Shown: in pieces, positions 63,690 to 64,000 of the stretch
How positions within the stretch are numbered: position 1 is the stretch's first letter
Layout of the letters: the number at the start of each line of letters is the position of its first letter
From: Dirofilaria immitis
Taxonomy: Eukaryota; Nematoda; Chromadorea; Rhabditida; Onchocercidae
Assembly: GCA_024305405.1 (NCBI GenBank)
Contig: JAKNDB010000079.1
Coordinates: forward strand, 2,532,501-2,596,500
Reading direction: 5' to 3'
DNA length: 64,000 nucleotides
Notes under the pieces: generated by a model
Told to the model about the DNA's origin: nothing
The model's database searches: none
What the model saw: only the letters and a program-made list of their open reading frames with translations
Made by a program: the position numbers and the translations under genes

Positions 63690-64000
63690 TTAAAAAGAAG
63701 GTGGTTAATTTTTTTATTGAAATGATTAATTTTCAACCTTCTATTTCATCCGATTCAATAAAATTGAGTCAACGTAATTTACAACAAAAAAAAAAAAAAA
63801 AATAAAAACTTTCAACTATCGTTTAACAGGCAAAATAAAAGAAAGTTAAATTATGAACGTTATATAAAGGACCTGAAAATGATTCATTGAAATTATATGT
63901 TTCTCAATTATAATTATTCTGTAAAATAATATATGAATCGTTTTGTTTCTCGAAACAAAAATTTTTTTTTTTTAAAAAATAAATTTAATTTAAGGAAGAG
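63690..64000. other. right edge, AT-rich, nothing assigned
   Basis: Contains an A tract at about 63786-63802. I could not tell whether the transferred bacterial segment ends near 63690 or continues beyond the window. Confidence 0.35.

Noticed and set aside
1..64000. tRNA, rRNA, CRISPR or bacterial operon features
   Set aside because: None seen by eye; the window is eukaryotic with spliced genes, and the only bacterial-type sequence is the hemD remnant.

Overview
The window is AT-rich, intron-bearing eukaryotic DNA, and its genes point to a parasitic nematode, most likely a filarial worm. It carries a nematode cuticle collagen, a transmembrane class-1 semaphorin of the SMP-1/SMP-2 type, a pair of secreted serpin genes, a spliced-leader-1-like sequence inside a repeat, and at the right edge a decayed piece of a bacterial uroporphyrinogen-III synthase (hemD). 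Nematodes do not make haem from uroporphyrinogen, so the hemD piece is best explained as a nuclear insertion from a Wolbachia-type endosymbiont. That is what suggests Onchocercidae; the species itself cannot be read from the sequence.

Layout. 1-2.8 kb holds an unrecognised multi-exon gene with a plausible terminal exon. 6.2-9.5 kb is a complete seven-exon cuticle collagen. 9.5-35.7 kb has no gene I can support: it contains microsatellites, short tandem duplications (85 bp, 100 bp and a duplicated GT-rich block) and several perfect hairpins, and part of it may be 5' exons or introns of the semaphorin. 35.7-46.8 kb is the semaphorin (13 visible exons; the signal-peptide exon was not found), with two LTR-like repeat remnants in its introns. 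48.1-60.0 kb is a large inverted duplication. Its left arm carries a plus-strand serpin and its right arm a minus-strand serpin, placed tail to tail around a 2-kb spacer that holds another partial copy of the terminal serpin exon. 60.05-60.47 kb is an inverted copy, identical by eye, of a segment of the first semaphorin intron 23 kb away. It is followed by a decayed serpin exon, a stretch with little in it, and then the hemD fragment.

Two themes need attention. First, the serpin pair is unusual. Introns and the 5' half look identical between arms, while exon 4, the second half of exon 5 and exons 6-7 (including the reactive-centre loop) differ strongly. The hinge that inhibitory serpins need is not recognisable, and the C-terminus runs, directly or through stops, into a long acidic repeat-rich tail. 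Second, several conserved exons (collagen, semaphorin, serpin, unknown gene) need exactly one base restored, nearly always in an A or T run, to recover both reading frame and splice phase. I read these mainly as homopolymer under-calls in the assembly rather than gene decay. Coordinates and frames below are by eye from the raw sequence; no alignment or database search was run.
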